Shown piece after piece: positions 46,525-54,689 of a stretch of DNA of 64,000 bases (its first letter is position 1; every line of letters starts with the position of its first letter). The stretch lies in contig NZ_JAATOP010000002.1 in NCBI RefSeq assembly GCF_011806565.1, positions 394,515 to 458,514 on the forward strand, read 5' to 3'. The notes under the pieces were generated by a model. That model worked only from the letters and a program-made list of their open reading frames with translations, did not search any database and was not told the origin of the DNA. Origin of the DNA: Marivivens donghaensis (GTDB lineage Bacteria > Pseudomonadota > Alphaproteobacteria > Rhodobacterales > Rhodobacteraceae). The position numbers were made by a program, and so were the translations under genes.

Positions 46525-48063
46525 TTAGTCCGAAATCGAACCTTCTTCGTCGCGCTTCTCGTGCATCTGCTTCTTCACCTTGCCGCCGATGAACAGCGGG
46601 ATGATGAAGCCGATGATGCCGATGGCCCACAGGGTCAGCGCCAGCGGAGTGTCGATCAGGGTGAACCAGTCACCGTTGTCGATGCTGATCGCGCGGCGGA
46701 GGTTGTTCTCCATCGAGTTGCCGAGCAGCGTGCCGAGGATGACCGGTACGAGTGGAACGTCCAGCTTGCGCAGCACCCAGCCCATGACGCCGAAGCCGAT
46801 CATGACCAGAAGGTCGAAGCTCGAACCCGAGATGCCGTAGATACCGACGAAGCTGACCATAGCCACGATGGGCATCAGGACGCGCGACGGGATCATCAGA
46901 ACGCGGGTAAAGATGCCGACCATCGGGATGTTCAGTGCCAGCAGCATGAAGTTGGCGATGAACAGCGCTGCGATTAGGCCCCAGACCACGTCAGGGTTCT
47001 GGGTGAACAGCAGCGGACCAGGCGTGATGTTGAGCGACAGCAGGACGGCGAGCAGAACAGCGGTCGTACCCGAACCCGGAACGCCGAGTGCCAGCATCGG
47101 AACCAGCGCGCCACCAGCGGCAGCGTTGTTACCGGCTTCCGGTGCAGCGACGCCGCGCGGGTCGCCTTTGCCGAAGGTGCCCTCTTTGTCGACCAGACGC
47201 TTCTCCATCGAGTAGGAGATAAACGAACCCAGCGACGCACCTGCACCCGGCAGAACGCCAGCCAGGAAGCCGAGCACCGACGTGCGGAGCATGGTCGGGG
47301 TGGTCTGCTTGATCATCGACATCGGCGGGTAGAGCTTACCGATCTTGATCTTCGTGGCGTCGGCATCCGAACCGCCGTGACGGTTTTCAAGGAAGATGAA
47401 CACTTCGGAAAGCGCGAAGAGGCCTACGATCGCCACGAGGAAGTCGAGACCGTCATAGAGGTGCACTTCGCCGAAGGTGAAGCGCGGAACGCCGGTCTGG
47501 GTGTCGACGCCGATAGTCGCAAGACCAAGGCCGAGCGCAGCGGCGAAGGCCGACTTCGCTTGGTTGGTCGAAGACACGCCGCCCAGCGTCATGAACGCGA
47601 GGGTGAACAGGGCGAAATACTCGGCCGGTCCGAACAGCAGGGCGATCTTGACCAGCTGCGGTGCCAGCAGGATCAGACCCCACGTTGCGAAGAACGCACC
47701 GACGAAGGATGCAATGCCCGAAAGGGACAGCGCCTCGCCCGGTTGGCCTTTGAGCGCCATCGGGTGACCGTCGAGACAGGTCATCATCGCAGGTTCGTCA
47801 CCTGGAATGTTGAGCAGGATCGACGAAATACGCCCCCCGTACATCGCGCCGTAATAGACCGAGGTCAGCAGGATCAGCGAAGGCGTCGCGCCGAGGCCGA
47901 GCGTAAATGCCAGCGGGATCAGGATGGCGACGCCGTTTGACGGGCCGAGGCCCGGAAGGGCGCCCATGATCGTGCCGAGGAAACAGCCCAGAAGGGCCAG
48001 TGCGAGGTTCTGCCACGTCAAAGCGATGGCGAAACCGTCCGCGAGTGATGCGAAAGTATCCAT
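46525..48063 (-). CDS. tctA: tripartite tricarboxylate transporter large permease TctA
   Basis: The large membrane subunit of a TTT-family secondary importer of citrate or other carboxylates. The 512-residue protein has about 11-12 membrane segments and the family signatures ALPGLGPSNGVAILIPLAFTLG, SVYYGAMYGGRISSILLNIPGDEPAMMTCLDGHPMALKG and LPGAGASLGSFISYSMEKRL...AAPEAGNNAAAGGALVPMLALGVPGSGTTAVLLAVL. The ATG at 48063 follows the tctB stop by one base. The gene order tctC-tctB-tctA is on the minus strand. Confidence 0.94.
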   Translation of the reverse strand: MDTFASLADGFAIALTWQNLALALLGCFLGTIMGALPGLGPSNGVAILIPLAFTLGLGATPSLILLTSVYYGAMYGGRISSILLNIPGDEPAMMTCLDGHPMALKGQPGEALSLSGIASFVGAFFATWGLILLAPQLVKIALLFGPAEYFALFTLAFMTLGGVSSTNQAKSAFAAALGLGLATIGVDTQTGVPRFTFGEVHLYDGLDFLVAIVGLFALSEVFIFLENRHGGSDADATKIKIGKLYPPMSMIKQTTPTMLRTSVLGFLAGVLPGAGASLGSFISYSMEKRLVDKEGTFGKGDPRGVAAPEAGNNAAAGGALVPMLALGVPGSGTTAVLLAVLLSLNITPGPLLFTQNPDVVWGLIAALFIANFMLLALNIPMVGIFTRVLMIPSRVLMPIVAMVSFVGIYGISGSSFDLLVMIGFGVMGWVLRKLDVPLVPVILGTLLGNSMENNLRRAISIDNGDWFTLIDTPLALTLWAIGIIGFIIPLFIGGKVKKQMHEKRDEEGSISD

Positions 48064-48064
48064 A

Positions 48065-48496
48065 TCAGAAACCCCACGGTCCGCGAGCGAGCGACAGGCC
48101 CAGCGCGAGATGGAAGATGACGTAGATGCCGACCGAAGTGCCGACGCCGACAAGGATCGCTTCGAGCGGCTTGGAGCCGAGACGCCACGACATGTAGGCC
48201 GCAGCGAAAGCGGTTGCGACGACGAAGCCGATTTCGGGCAGGGCTTCGGCGTAGATGATCATCACGACGGCTGCCGCAACGATTTCGACAAAGCGGAGCA
48301 GGCTCGGCCATGTCGGTTCGGGGTCAGGACGCAGCGCGATCACCAGCGACGAGATGCCGAGGATGGTTGCGATAATCAGGGGGAAGGCCTTCGGACCGAC
48401 GATATCGGAGAGGAAGCTCTCCTCGATCTGGAATGCCGCCAAGGCGAAACCGATCGAAAGAAGAAGTCCGAACAGGCCGAAGATGCGATCACTCAT
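48065..48496 (-). CDS. tctB: tripartite tricarboxylate transporter small permease TctB
   Basis: The small membrane subunit of the TTT importer, 143 residues with four hydrophobic segments. The N-terminus MSDRIFGLFGLLLSIGFALAAFQIEESFLSDIVGPKAFPLIIATILGISSLVIAL is typical of TctB. I chose the ATG at 48496 because GAAGGAG lies in front. It is separated from tctC by about 100 bases with two hairpins, and from tctA by one base. Confidence 0.9.
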   Translation of the reverse strand: MSDRIFGLFGLLLSIGFALAAFQIEESFLSDIVGPKAFPLIIATILGISSLVIALRPDPEPTWPSLLRFVEIVAAAVVMIIYAEALPEIGFVVATAFAAAYMSWRLGSKPLEAILVGVGTSVGIYVIFHLALGLSLARGPWGF

Positions 48497-48526
48497 GATC
48501 CACTCCTTCGACAACAGAATGTTATG

Positions 48527-48588
48527 AAAAAGCGCGCCCCGAAAGGCGCGCCGGGAGGTCTCCGGCCAGCGCTAGGTCCGGCCGGAGA
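48527..48588 (-). terminator. tandem hairpins with T-run between tctC and tctB
   Basis: On the minus strand TCTCCGGCC/GGCCGGAGA (48588-48559) is followed by GGCGCGC? pairing as GCGCGCC with GGCGCGC (48551-48532) and then TTTTT. The second stem plus T-run is a convincing intrinsic terminator. It would leave tctC, the binding-protein gene, more abundant than the permease genes. Confidence 0.75.
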
Positions 48589-48597
48589 ATTCAGCAA

Positions 48598-49587
48598 TTA
48601 GTTGATGATGCCGATTTCTTTGGAGATCTGCTGGATCTGGGCAACCGAGTCCGCAACGAAGGACTGGAATTCGTCGCCCTGCAGGTCGAGCGGAGCCAGA
48701 CCGTTGTTGGCCATGATCTCTTTCCATTCGTCCGAAGCGTAGAGGTCGCCAATGGCCGAAACCCAAGCGTCGTATGCTTCGTCCGACATGCCGCCCGGTG
48801 CGTAGAAGCCGCGCCAGTTAGCGCCGATGGCGTCAACGCCTTGCTCTTTCGCGGTCGGGAAGTCAGCGAATTCGCCGTCCAGACGCTCCGGCGAGAGAAC
48901 TGCGAGGACTTTGATGTCGCCCGAGTCTACGAAGCCTTTTGCTTCCGAGATGTCACCGGTGAAAGCCTGAACCGAACCAGCGAGCAGCTGGGTGACAGCT
49001 TCGCCGCCGCCATCGAATGCGATGTACTTGACCGAACGGACATCATCGATGCCGTAAGCGTTAGCAGCGATGAGAACCTTCAGGTGGTCCCAGCCGCCAA
49101 CAGCCGAACCGCCAGCAACCGAAGTCGAGGTCGGGTCGTTCTTGATCGCGTCGAGCAGCTGCGGAAGAGTTTCGATTTCGCTATCGGCAGCAACGGCGAT
49201 CACACCGTAGTCAGCGCCGATCGAAGCGAGCCAGCGAACCTGCTCCATGGTGTTGCCCGGGTATGCACCCTGAGCCAGACGGGTCGCGGTCGCGGACGAT
49301 GCAGCAACGATAAGGTCGTTATCGTCGTTACGCTTGTTCACGACTTCGGCGTAAGCAACGCCACCGCCACCACCGGCAAGGTTGACGACCTGCATGGTCG
49401 AGTCGATCAGACCGAGGTCCTGAAGCGACTTGCCAACCTGACGGCAGGTGAAGTCCCAGCCGCCGCCCGGGTTAGCCGGAGCGATACATTCGGGGTTTTC
49501 GGGGCTGAAGTCCTGAGCCGAAGCGGCGAATGCCGACATGCCAAGGATCGCTGCCGCAACGAAGGTGCGGGTTGCAGTGAATTTCAT
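48598..49587 (-). CDS. tctC: tripartite tricarboxylate transporter substrate-binding protein TctC
   Basis: The periplasmic solute-binding protein of the TTT system, 329 residues. The signal peptide is MKFTATRTFVAAAILGMSAFAASA. The mature part has the family features CIAPANPGGGWDFTCRQVGKSL, VVNLAGGGGGVAYAEVVNKR and VAGGSAVGGWDHLKVLIAANAYGIDDVRSVKYIAFDGGGEAVTQLLAGSVQAFTGDISE. The carboxylate bound is unknown. GGAGGAAAA precedes the start. It is divergent from tctD, with 172 bases between them. Confidence 0.93.
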   Translation of the reverse strand: MKFTATRTFVAAAILGMSAFAASAQDFSPENPECIAPANPGGGWDFTCRQVGKSLQDLGLIDSTMQVVNLAGGGGGVAYAEVVNKRNDDNDLIVAASSATATRLAQGAYPGNTMEQVRWLASIGADYGVIAVAADSEIETLPQLLDAIKNDPTSTSVAGGSAVGGWDHLKVLIAANAYGIDDVRSVKYIAFDGGGEAVTQLLAGSVQAFTGDISEAKGFVDSGDIKVLAVLSPERLDGEFADFPTAKEQGVDAIGANWRGFYAPGGMSDEAYDAWVSAIGDLYASDEWKEIMANNGLAPLDLQGDEFQSFVADSVAQIQQISKEIGIIN

Positions 49588-49700
49588 GTTTTTCCTCCTA
49601 TCGACGACCTTACCTCTGATGGGCTTTGGTCGGAATACCCGTGGAAATGACCGCAGATTGCGGCCCCCCTCCGCACGGGTTAGACTTCAATAGGGGACGA

Positions 49701-49720
49701 ACCTGTCATGAACCTGTCAA
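49701..49720. promoter_or_regulatory. Pho-box-like direct repeat between tctC and tctD
   Basis: ACCTGTCA occurs at 49701-49708 and 49712-49719, 11 bp apart. Written as CTGTCAT-GAAC-CTGTCAA (49703-49720), it agrees closely with the classical Pho box (two CTGTCA half-sites separated by one turn). OmpR/PhoB-type regulators such as TctD also bind such tandem repeats. It lies 40 bases before tctD and about 115 bases before tctC. Confidence 0.55.
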
Positions 49721-49759
49721 ACGGTCATGGTGCAGGATAATCGGCGGAGGAAAGCGCGA

Positions 49760-50437
49760 ATGAGGGTTCTTCTGGTGGAGGACACCACCGACCTTGCCGA
49801 AGGTGTGGCTGCCCATTTCGCGCGTATCGGGATCGCTTGCGATCTGGCCCCAACGCTGGAATCTGCCCGTGATTTCCGCGCGGTACAGAGTTACGATGCC
49901 ACTGTGCTGGATATCAACCTGCCCGACGGCTCCGGCCTTGCGTTGCTGAACGAGATGCGCGGGGCAGGGGACCGGACGCCGGTTCTGATGCTGACAGCAT
50001 TGGTGTCCGTCGATGACAGGGTCGGCGCTTTAGACCTCGGCGCGGACGATTATCTGGTCAAACCTTTCGACCAACGCGAACTGGAGGCGCGCCTGCGAGC
50101 GCTCGTCCGCCGTGATGCCGATCAGAAGGGCGGGGACCTGCAACTGGGTCCGTTGTCATTCTCGCCCGCGAACCTGACGGCGACGCTTGGCGACAAGCGG
50201 TTGGACCTGACACGACGCGAGGCCGCGCTGCTTGGCGTTCTGATGCGTCATCCCAACCAGATCATGTCGAAGACGCGGCTTTACGACTCGCTGTTCAGCT
50301 TCGAGGACGCTGACGTCGGTGTGAACGCCATCGAGCTCTACACAGCCCGTCTTCGCAAAAAGCTCGCGGGGAGCGGGGTTTCGATCTTCACCCAGCGCGG
50401 CGTCGGCTACCGGATCGGCCTTGATGAGCAGGAATAA
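49760..50437 (+). CDS. tctD: OmpR-family response regulator TctD
   Basis: A 225-residue response regulator. The receiver domain has the acidic pair in LLVEDT, phospho-acceptor Asp in ATVLDINLPDGSG near residue 51, Thr in LMLTAL and Lys in LVKPFD. The winged-helix DNA-binding domain (LTRREAALLGVLMRHPNQIMSKTRLYDSLFSFEDADVGVNAIELYTARLRKKL...GVGYRI) follows. The ATG at 49760 has GGAGGAAAG upstream. It is divergent from tctCBA and coupled to tctE, so it probably controls carboxylate uptake. Confidence 0.92.
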   Translation: MRVLLVEDTTDLAEGVAAHFARIGIACDLAPTLESARDFRAVQSYDATVLDINLPDGSGLALLNEMRGAGDRTPVLMLTALVSVDDRVGALDLGADDYLVKPFDQRELEARLRALVRRDADQKGGDLQLGPLSFSPANLTATLGDKRLDLTRREAALLGVLMRHPNQIMSKTRLYDSLFSFEDADVGVNAIELYTARLRKKLAGSGVSIFTQRGVGYRIGLDEQE

Positions 50438-51818
50438 CCGTCCGCATAGCCTCGTCACGCGTCTGACGGCTGCGGTTTTCTTCATCCTTATGGCCGGCGG
50501 TCTGCTCGTGGCGGGAGCGACGTTCTACAACGGTCAACAGGCAGCGCGGACGGCGTTCGACCGCGTGCTTGTCGGCGCGGCCAGCGACATTGCCGAATCC
50601 ATCCGCATTCAGGACGGGTGGCCCATCGTCGACCTTCCCGTGTCTGCCTTCGAGCTGCTGGCGCAGGCCCCTGACGACCGCATTTACTACTCCGTCCGTG
50701 GCCCGGGCGGCACGGCGATCACCGGCCTTGGCGGGGACGTCCTGCTGGATGCGCCGCGCACCAACACCCAGCCCGTTTTCATCAACGACGCATTGCAGGG
50801 CGAGGAGGCGCGCTTCGTCGTCCTCCCCCGCATCTTTGCCGAGCGCGATTTTTCGGGCGAGATCACGGTCATCGTCGGCCAAACCCTGCGTGCGCGCCGC
50901 GATATGGCGCTCAACCTGATGATCGACGCGCTCTGGCCGATGGCTCTGGCGGGGGCGGCTCTGCTTGTCTTCGCATGGTTCGCCATACGCTCCGCCATGC
51001 GCCCGCTTGAGGCCGTTTCCGACGATCTCACCCATCGCGACCCGTACGACCTGACGCCGATGTCGACCGAGGGAATGCCGCGCGAGCCTAAGGTCATGCT
51101 CGATGCAATGAACCGCTTCATCGGGCGTCTGGACAACCAGTTCGAGGCCATGCGGAACGTTATTTCCGACACGGCTCATCAGCTTAGGACGCCCGTTGCC
51201 GCCATCCGCGTGCTCGCCGAGACCACGCTGGAAGAGCAGGACCAGACCGCCCGCGACCGCGCGATGGAGCGTCTCTTGCTCCGCACCCGTTCACTGGGCA
51301 CGCTGCTCGATCAGCTACTCTCCCGCGCGTTGGTGATCCATCGCACCGAGGCCGCTCCCCGCGTGGAATTCGATCTGCGCGAAGTTGCCCTCGATATCAT
51401 TGAACGTCGCGACCACGATTTGCTCGCCCCCGACAAAGAAGTCAGCCTGATTATCGGAGAAGATCCCGTCCCCGTCTCCACGGACGAATTCTCGGTCGGC
51501 GAAGCTGCCAAAAACCTGCTGTCGAACGCTCTGAAATACGGCAAGGCGCCCGTGCTGATCGGCGTTGATCACATCGGCAACGAAGCTTTGATCTGGGTGC
51601 AGGATGCGGGCGCTGGGCCGGATGACGCGATCATCGACAGGCTGGGTCAGCGCTTCGCCCGCTCGGTCAACAGCCGCGAAGAAAGCATCGGCCTCGGGCT
51701 GTCCATCGTCACCAGCGTGGCTTCGGCCTTCGATGGCCGCGTCGAGATGCGCAAGAACGAGCAGGGCTTCCGCATCTCGCTCGTCCTTCCGGCCCGCACG
51801 AAAGGTCCATCCGTATGA
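50424..51818 (+). CDS. tctE: sensor histidine kinase TctE
   Basis: A 464-residue membrane kinase of the TctE group. It has an N-terminal membrane helix (LTAAVFFILMAGGLLVAGATFY), a periplasmic domain, a second helix (LMIDALWPMALAGAALLVFAWFAI), a HAMP-like linker and His in DTAHQLRTPVAAIRVLAE. The N box SVGEAAKNLLSNALKYG, G1 VQDAGAGP and G2 ESIGLGLSIVTSV follow. The ATG at 50424 overlaps tctD by 14 bases. The stop overlaps the next ATG by 4 bases. Confidence 0.9.
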   Translation: MSRNNRPHSLVTRLTAAVFFILMAGGLLVAGATFYNGQQAARTAFDRVLVGAASDIAESIRIQDGWPIVDLPVSAFELLAQAPDDRIYYSVRGPGGTAITGLGGDVLLDAPRTNTQPVFINDALQGEEARFVVLPRIFAERDFSGEITVIVGQTLRARRDMALNLMIDALWPMALAGAALLVFAWFAIRSAMRPLEAVSDDLTHRDPYDLTPMSTEGMPREPKVMLDAMNRFIGRLDNQFEAMRNVISDTAHQLRTPVAAIRVLAETTLEEQDQTARDRAMERLLLRTRSLGTLLDQLLSRALVIHRTEAAPRVEFDLREVALDIIERRDHDLLAPDKEVSLIIGEDPVPVSTDEFSVGEAAKNLLSNALKYGKAPVLIGVDHIGNEALIWVQDAGAGPDDAIIDRLGQRFARSVNSREESIGLGLSIVTSVASAFDGRVEMRKNEQGFRISLVLPARTKGPSV

Positions 51819-52840
51819 GGTATATTCTCGCGTTTCTCCTCATTTTCCCTTTCATGCTTCAGGCGCAGGAGGCAACGCAGACCTTCGGCTCTGGCCCCCA
51901 GATTTTCCGTCTCCGCTCGACTACCGATATCGACATCCTTGGCCCGGTTATCGCACGCTTCGCAGAACTGAACCCGGGCATCACGGTCAATTTTGAACAG
52001 TGGGGATCAAACGCGCTGTTTGAGAATAGCCGCACCGCTTGCGAAGGCGGTGATGACCCCGCCGACGTGGTGTTTTCCTCCGCGGTGCAGCAGATGGTCT
52101 GGCTGGTGAATGCGTCTTGTGCGCGGCCCTACACCTCGGCGCTAACCGCCTCGTTGCCCGACACGCGCCGCTGGCGGAACGAGCTTTGGGGCATCACCCA
52201 AGAACCCGCTGTTATCGTGTACAATCGCGATCAGATCAAAGGTGCCGACGTCCCGCGCACCCGCTTTGCCCTGCTTGATCTGATGCGGACACGGCCATCC
52301 GACCTGCGGGGCCGTATCGCGACCTATGACATCACCGAATCCGGCCTCGGGTTCCTGTTTGCCCATAGCGACAGTCTGGAGGCGTCTACGTTTGGCGCGA
52401 TGCTCGAAGGTTTCTCCCGCGTCGGAGCCGTCGCGACCTGCTGTTCGGCCGAGATCATCGACGGTGTCGCCTCCGGTAGGTTCCAGATCGCCTACAACGT
52501 CCTCGGCTCTTATGCCGCCAGCAACGAGCGCCCGAATGTTGGCATCATCACGCCTGAGGACTACACGCTGATCCTCTCGCGCGGTTTCATGATCCCCAAC
52601 AACGCCCGCCAACCGCAGATCGCCGAGCGCCTACTGGATTTCCTGCTGGATGAGGAAGCACAGCAAATGCTCGCGGACGTCGGCCTTCGCATGGCGCACG
52701 CGTCCGAAGAAACCGGAATGCCCGTCAGCGCCCGCCGCCCGATTGCCCTGTCTCCGACGCTTCTTATCGCGATGGATCAGGGCCAAAGGCGACAGCTCTT
52801 CGCGCTATGGTCCAACGCATTCGAGCCAGATGTTCCGTGA
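51815..52840 (+). CDS. periplasmic binding protein linked to TctDE
   Basis: A 341-residue extracellular solute-binding-fold protein. Signal peptide MRYILAFLLIFPFMLQAQEA, then IFRLRSTTDIDILGPVIARFAELNPGITVNFEQWGSNALFENSRTACEGGDDPADVVFSSAVQQMVWLVNASCARPY and GIITPEDYTLILSRGFMIPNNARQPQIAERLLDFLLDEEAQQ, as in iron/polyamine-type binding proteins. No transporter genes accompany it. Translational coupling with tctE (ATGA) suggests it may sense a ligand for the kinase. It ends 2 bases before the island boundary. Confidence 0.82.
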   Translation: MRYILAFLLIFPFMLQAQEATQTFGSGPQIFRLRSTTDIDILGPVIARFAELNPGITVNFEQWGSNALFENSRTACEGGDDPADVVFSSAVQQMVWLVNASCARPYTSALTASLPDTRRWRNELWGITQEPAVIVYNRDQIKGADVPRTRFALLDLMRTRPSDLRGRIATYDITESGLGFLFAHSDSLEASTFGAMLEGFSRVGAVATCCSAEIIDGVASGRFQIAYNVLGSYAASNERPNVGIITPEDYTLILSRGFMIPNNARQPQIAERLLDFLLDEEAQQMLADVGLRMAHASEETGMPVSARRPIALSPTLLIAMDQGQRRQLFALWSNAFEPDVP

Positions 52841-52842
52841 TA

Positions 52843-52861
52843 AGTGGCGACCCCTGAAGGA
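52843..52861 (+). other. attL, 19-bp copy of the tRNA-Arg(UCU) 3' end
   Basis: AGTGGCGACCCCTGAAGGA is identical to 60721-60739, which is the 3' end of tRNA-Arg(UCU) with its flank. It marks the distal end of the integrated island. Confidence 0.85.
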
Positions 52862-52929
52862 TGAAGGTTGATGGCTGCTATTATGTGTTTAAGTATTTGT
52901 TTTTATGATATTCTGAAGGGAACTTTGTA

Positions 52930-53271
52930 GTGTTATTTGAGTGTGGTGGTCGGTACACTACGTATTTCTCTCCGTCTGCTGACGCGCTATCTACCACCTC
53001 CGCGATGACGGTTGATGTGGGGGCAAGGCACCCTTTCGATGATGACCGTCTGGGCGCCCTCTCAATGGCTGTGGCGTACTGGACCGAACAGATGGCCCAA
53101 GACAACGAAGAGACCTTCAACAAGGCCCGTGAGCGGGAACGTGACGCTGTCCTCTTGGAGTTCATACGCGAGGCCCGTGGTCAGCATGGCCGCCGTAAGA
53201 AGCCCGCATTCATCAGCGGTGTCGGACAGCCCGCAGGAGCGCCTCTCAGAGGCCGCAAGCGCCGTCGATAA
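52930..53271 (+). CDS. small hypothetical protein at the left end of the island
   Basis: A 113-residue frame starting with GTG at 52930 (ATG at 53005 is an alternative, giving 88 residues). The middle is acidic and helical (DDDRLGALSMAVAYWTEQMAQDNEETFNKARERERDAVLLEFIREARGQ) and the end is basic (RRKKPAF...RGRKRRR). No family is recognised. A GAAGGGAA signal lies upstream. Coding potential is plausible but unproven; it is immediately followed by the first copy of the duplicated non-coding unit. Confidence 0.4.
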   Translation: MLFECGGRYTTYFSPSADALSTTSAMTVDVGARHPFDDDRLGALSMAVAYWTEQMAQDNEETFNKARERERDAVLLEFIREARGQHGRRKKPAFISGVGQPAGAPLRGRKRRR

Positions 53272-53274
53272 GTA

Positions 53275-53515
53275 AACCATACCCTCAAGCATAGGTGCCC
53301 CTCTAAGGGCGCTGTGTGGGCCTCTCTGAGGCTCCTTGCTTGGGGTTTTTTTGCGGTTCTGACCCCCATTTTGCCCCGAAAAAAGATGTAATGATTTCAA
53401 CGCTTTGGGAATTTCCCACCCTTATGATCTATATATGAATGAAGGTTATATAGGAGAGGTGTACGTTAGCGGTTCCCGTGAGAGGTCCAGCTAGAGGTAC
53501 ACCTCCTCCACCTCC
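53275..53515 (+). repeat. first copy of duplicated non-coding unit
   Basis: Imperfect direct repeat of 53691-53930. Shared landmarks in order: AAGGGCGCT and GGGCCTCT..GAGGCTCC hairpin (about 53306-53334), TGCTTGG and a T-run (terminator-like), the palindrome TGGGA-ATT-TCCCA (53406-53418), GGTTATA and GTTAGCGGTTCCCGT (53465-53479), then a CCTCCTCC pyrimidine tract. No gene is supported inside it. Confidence 0.7.
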
Positions 53516-53690
53516 TCCCTCTAAAGAGAAGAGAGTAGAGGTGTTTGTGAGGGTGCCAGTGAAGGTGGAGACTACCTCTTGCTTGTCCTCTCTCATGCCA
53601 CCCGCCAAAGATGCCCCTAGCAGTCTCGCAAGTGCGGTTCGCTTAAAGCGCTTCGTAGCTGCTGGATGTGCCGCCGATCACTCAGGACCC

Positions 53691-53930
53691 AACCATACAC
53701 CCAAACAACGCTGCTCCTTCAAGGGCGCTCTAAGGGCCTCTTGGAGGCTCCGTGCTTGGTTTTTCTTTTCGGTTTGAGCCCCGTTTGAAACACCCTCAAA
53801 AAAGTGTGTAATTTCGACAACTTGGGATAATCCCACCCAGTTGAATACCCCCTCCCCGTTAAGGTTATACATAACGGTGTATGTTAGCGGTTCCCGTTAA
53901 GGGCCGACCTCCCCCTCCCTCTCCGACTAT
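53691..53930 (+). repeat. second copy of duplicated non-coding unit
   Basis: The same landmarks as in the copy about 415 bases upstream: AAGGGCGCT, GGGCCTCT..GAGGCTCC, TGCTTGG, T-run, palindrome TGGGA-TAA-TCCCA (53823-53835), GGTTATAC and GTTAGCGGTTCCCGT (53883-53897), and a CCTCCCCCTCC tract. The palindrome arms are conserved while the centre differs. The 53272-54020 gap is otherwise empty of convincing genes. Confidence 0.7.
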
Positions 53931-54020
53931 CAAGACCCCTAAGCGGTGCTGTTGACAGAGATGATGAAGGAGTTGAACACCTCTTACATCTCCTAAGGGT
54001 TCGTCACTCCAAGGCTGCCA

Positions 54021-54488
54021 TTAGCCTTGCCGCTTAGGGCTACCCGCTAACAGAGCCTTGAGCCCGTTAGGATAGAGACGGGGGCCGTCGAGGAGGTCGA
54101 GCTCCTCTAGATCGAACCATTCAGCGAAGCATGAGCTTCCATCGCTCTCACGAAACTCAATCCGGGTCTCTCCGGCGAAGGCGGCGTCCGTGAAGGTGAC
54201 CTCGAACAGGGCTACCACTTCGTGGCCGAGGCTGCCCTCGTGTGTATAAATGTTCTCCAAGTAGAGCGCTGGGCCGTGGGTCTTCACCTCGAGGTCCAGC
54301 TCCTCACGGAACTCTCGCACGACGGCCTCCTCTGCCGTCTCTCCGAACTCCACAGACCCGCCAAGAGGCCGCACGCCTTTGACGTTGCCATCATCACCCA
54401 AGACCTCGCTCGCAAGCAACTTGCCCTCCCGCCAGTGAAGGCCGAGAGCTTTGAACCGGATGCGGGGTGAGGGTCGCCATGTCGTCAT
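54021..54488 (-). CDS. NUDIX hydrolase
   Basis: A 155-residue NUDIX-domain protein that would hydrolyse a nucleoside diphosphate linked to another group. The NUDIX box is GGSVEFGETAEEAVVREFREELDLE near residues 43-67, with the catalytic Glu residues in REFREE. The start ATG (complement of 54486-54488) gives MTTWRPSPRIRFKALGLHWREGKLLAS. It lies on the strand opposite to most island cargo. The substrate is unknown; a link to NAD or nucleotide metabolism with the RES gene on the same island is speculative. Confidence 0.85.
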   Translation of the reverse strand: MTTWRPSPRIRFKALGLHWREGKLLASEVLGDDGNVKGVRPLGGSVEFGETAEEAVVREFREELDLEVKTHGPALYLENIYTHEGSLGHEVVALFEVTFTDAAFAGETRIEFRESDGSSCFAEWFDLEELDLLDGPRLYPNGLKALLAGSPKRQG

Positions 54489-54541
54489 ACGGGCACGCTA
54501 GGGGCGGGGCATGGTGTAGGCAAGGGGAATGGAGGAGGGCC

Positions 54542-54649
54542 ATGAGAGGGGCGTTTTGTTTTGTCGGACGCATCTGTCAGGCCGATATTATATATAGCTT
54601 GAGCTGCTATCCCCCCTCCCTAGGGAGTTGTTATGAACGTAGGAAATAA
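54542..54649 (+). CDS. possible 35-residue small protein
   Basis: ATG at 54542 directly follows a strong GGAGGAGGG signal (54531-54539) and opens a 35-codon frame, MRGAFCFVGRICQADIIYSL..., ending at 54649. Cys-containing and hydrophobic in the middle. No family known. The good ribosome-binding site is the only support, and an AT-rich -10-like stretch TATTATATATA (54586-54596) inside it may instead be a promoter for the gene at 54690. Confidence 0.25.
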   Translation: MRGAFCFVGRICQADIIYSLSCYPPSLGSCYERRK

Positions 54650-54683
54650 AGCTCGTGTTAACGACCCAAATGCTGCTACCTAA
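54633..54683 (+). CDS. possible 16-residue leader peptide
   Basis: ATG at 54633 with TAGGGAG just ahead opens MNVGNKARVNDPNAAT, stopping at 54683, six bases before the next gene's ATG at 54690. That gene has no ribosome-binding site of its own, so termination-reinitiation from this leader could supply translation. Support is positional only. Confidence 0.25.
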   Translation: MNVGNKARVNDPNAAT

Positions 54684-54689
54684 CCTTGC

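Noticed and set aside
53478..53777. A 99-codon Pro-rich frame between and across the duplicated units
   Set aside because: No ribosome-binding site at a usable distance from the GTG, no recognised family, and its 3' part runs into the second repeat copy; low-complexity CCT tracts explain the proline run.
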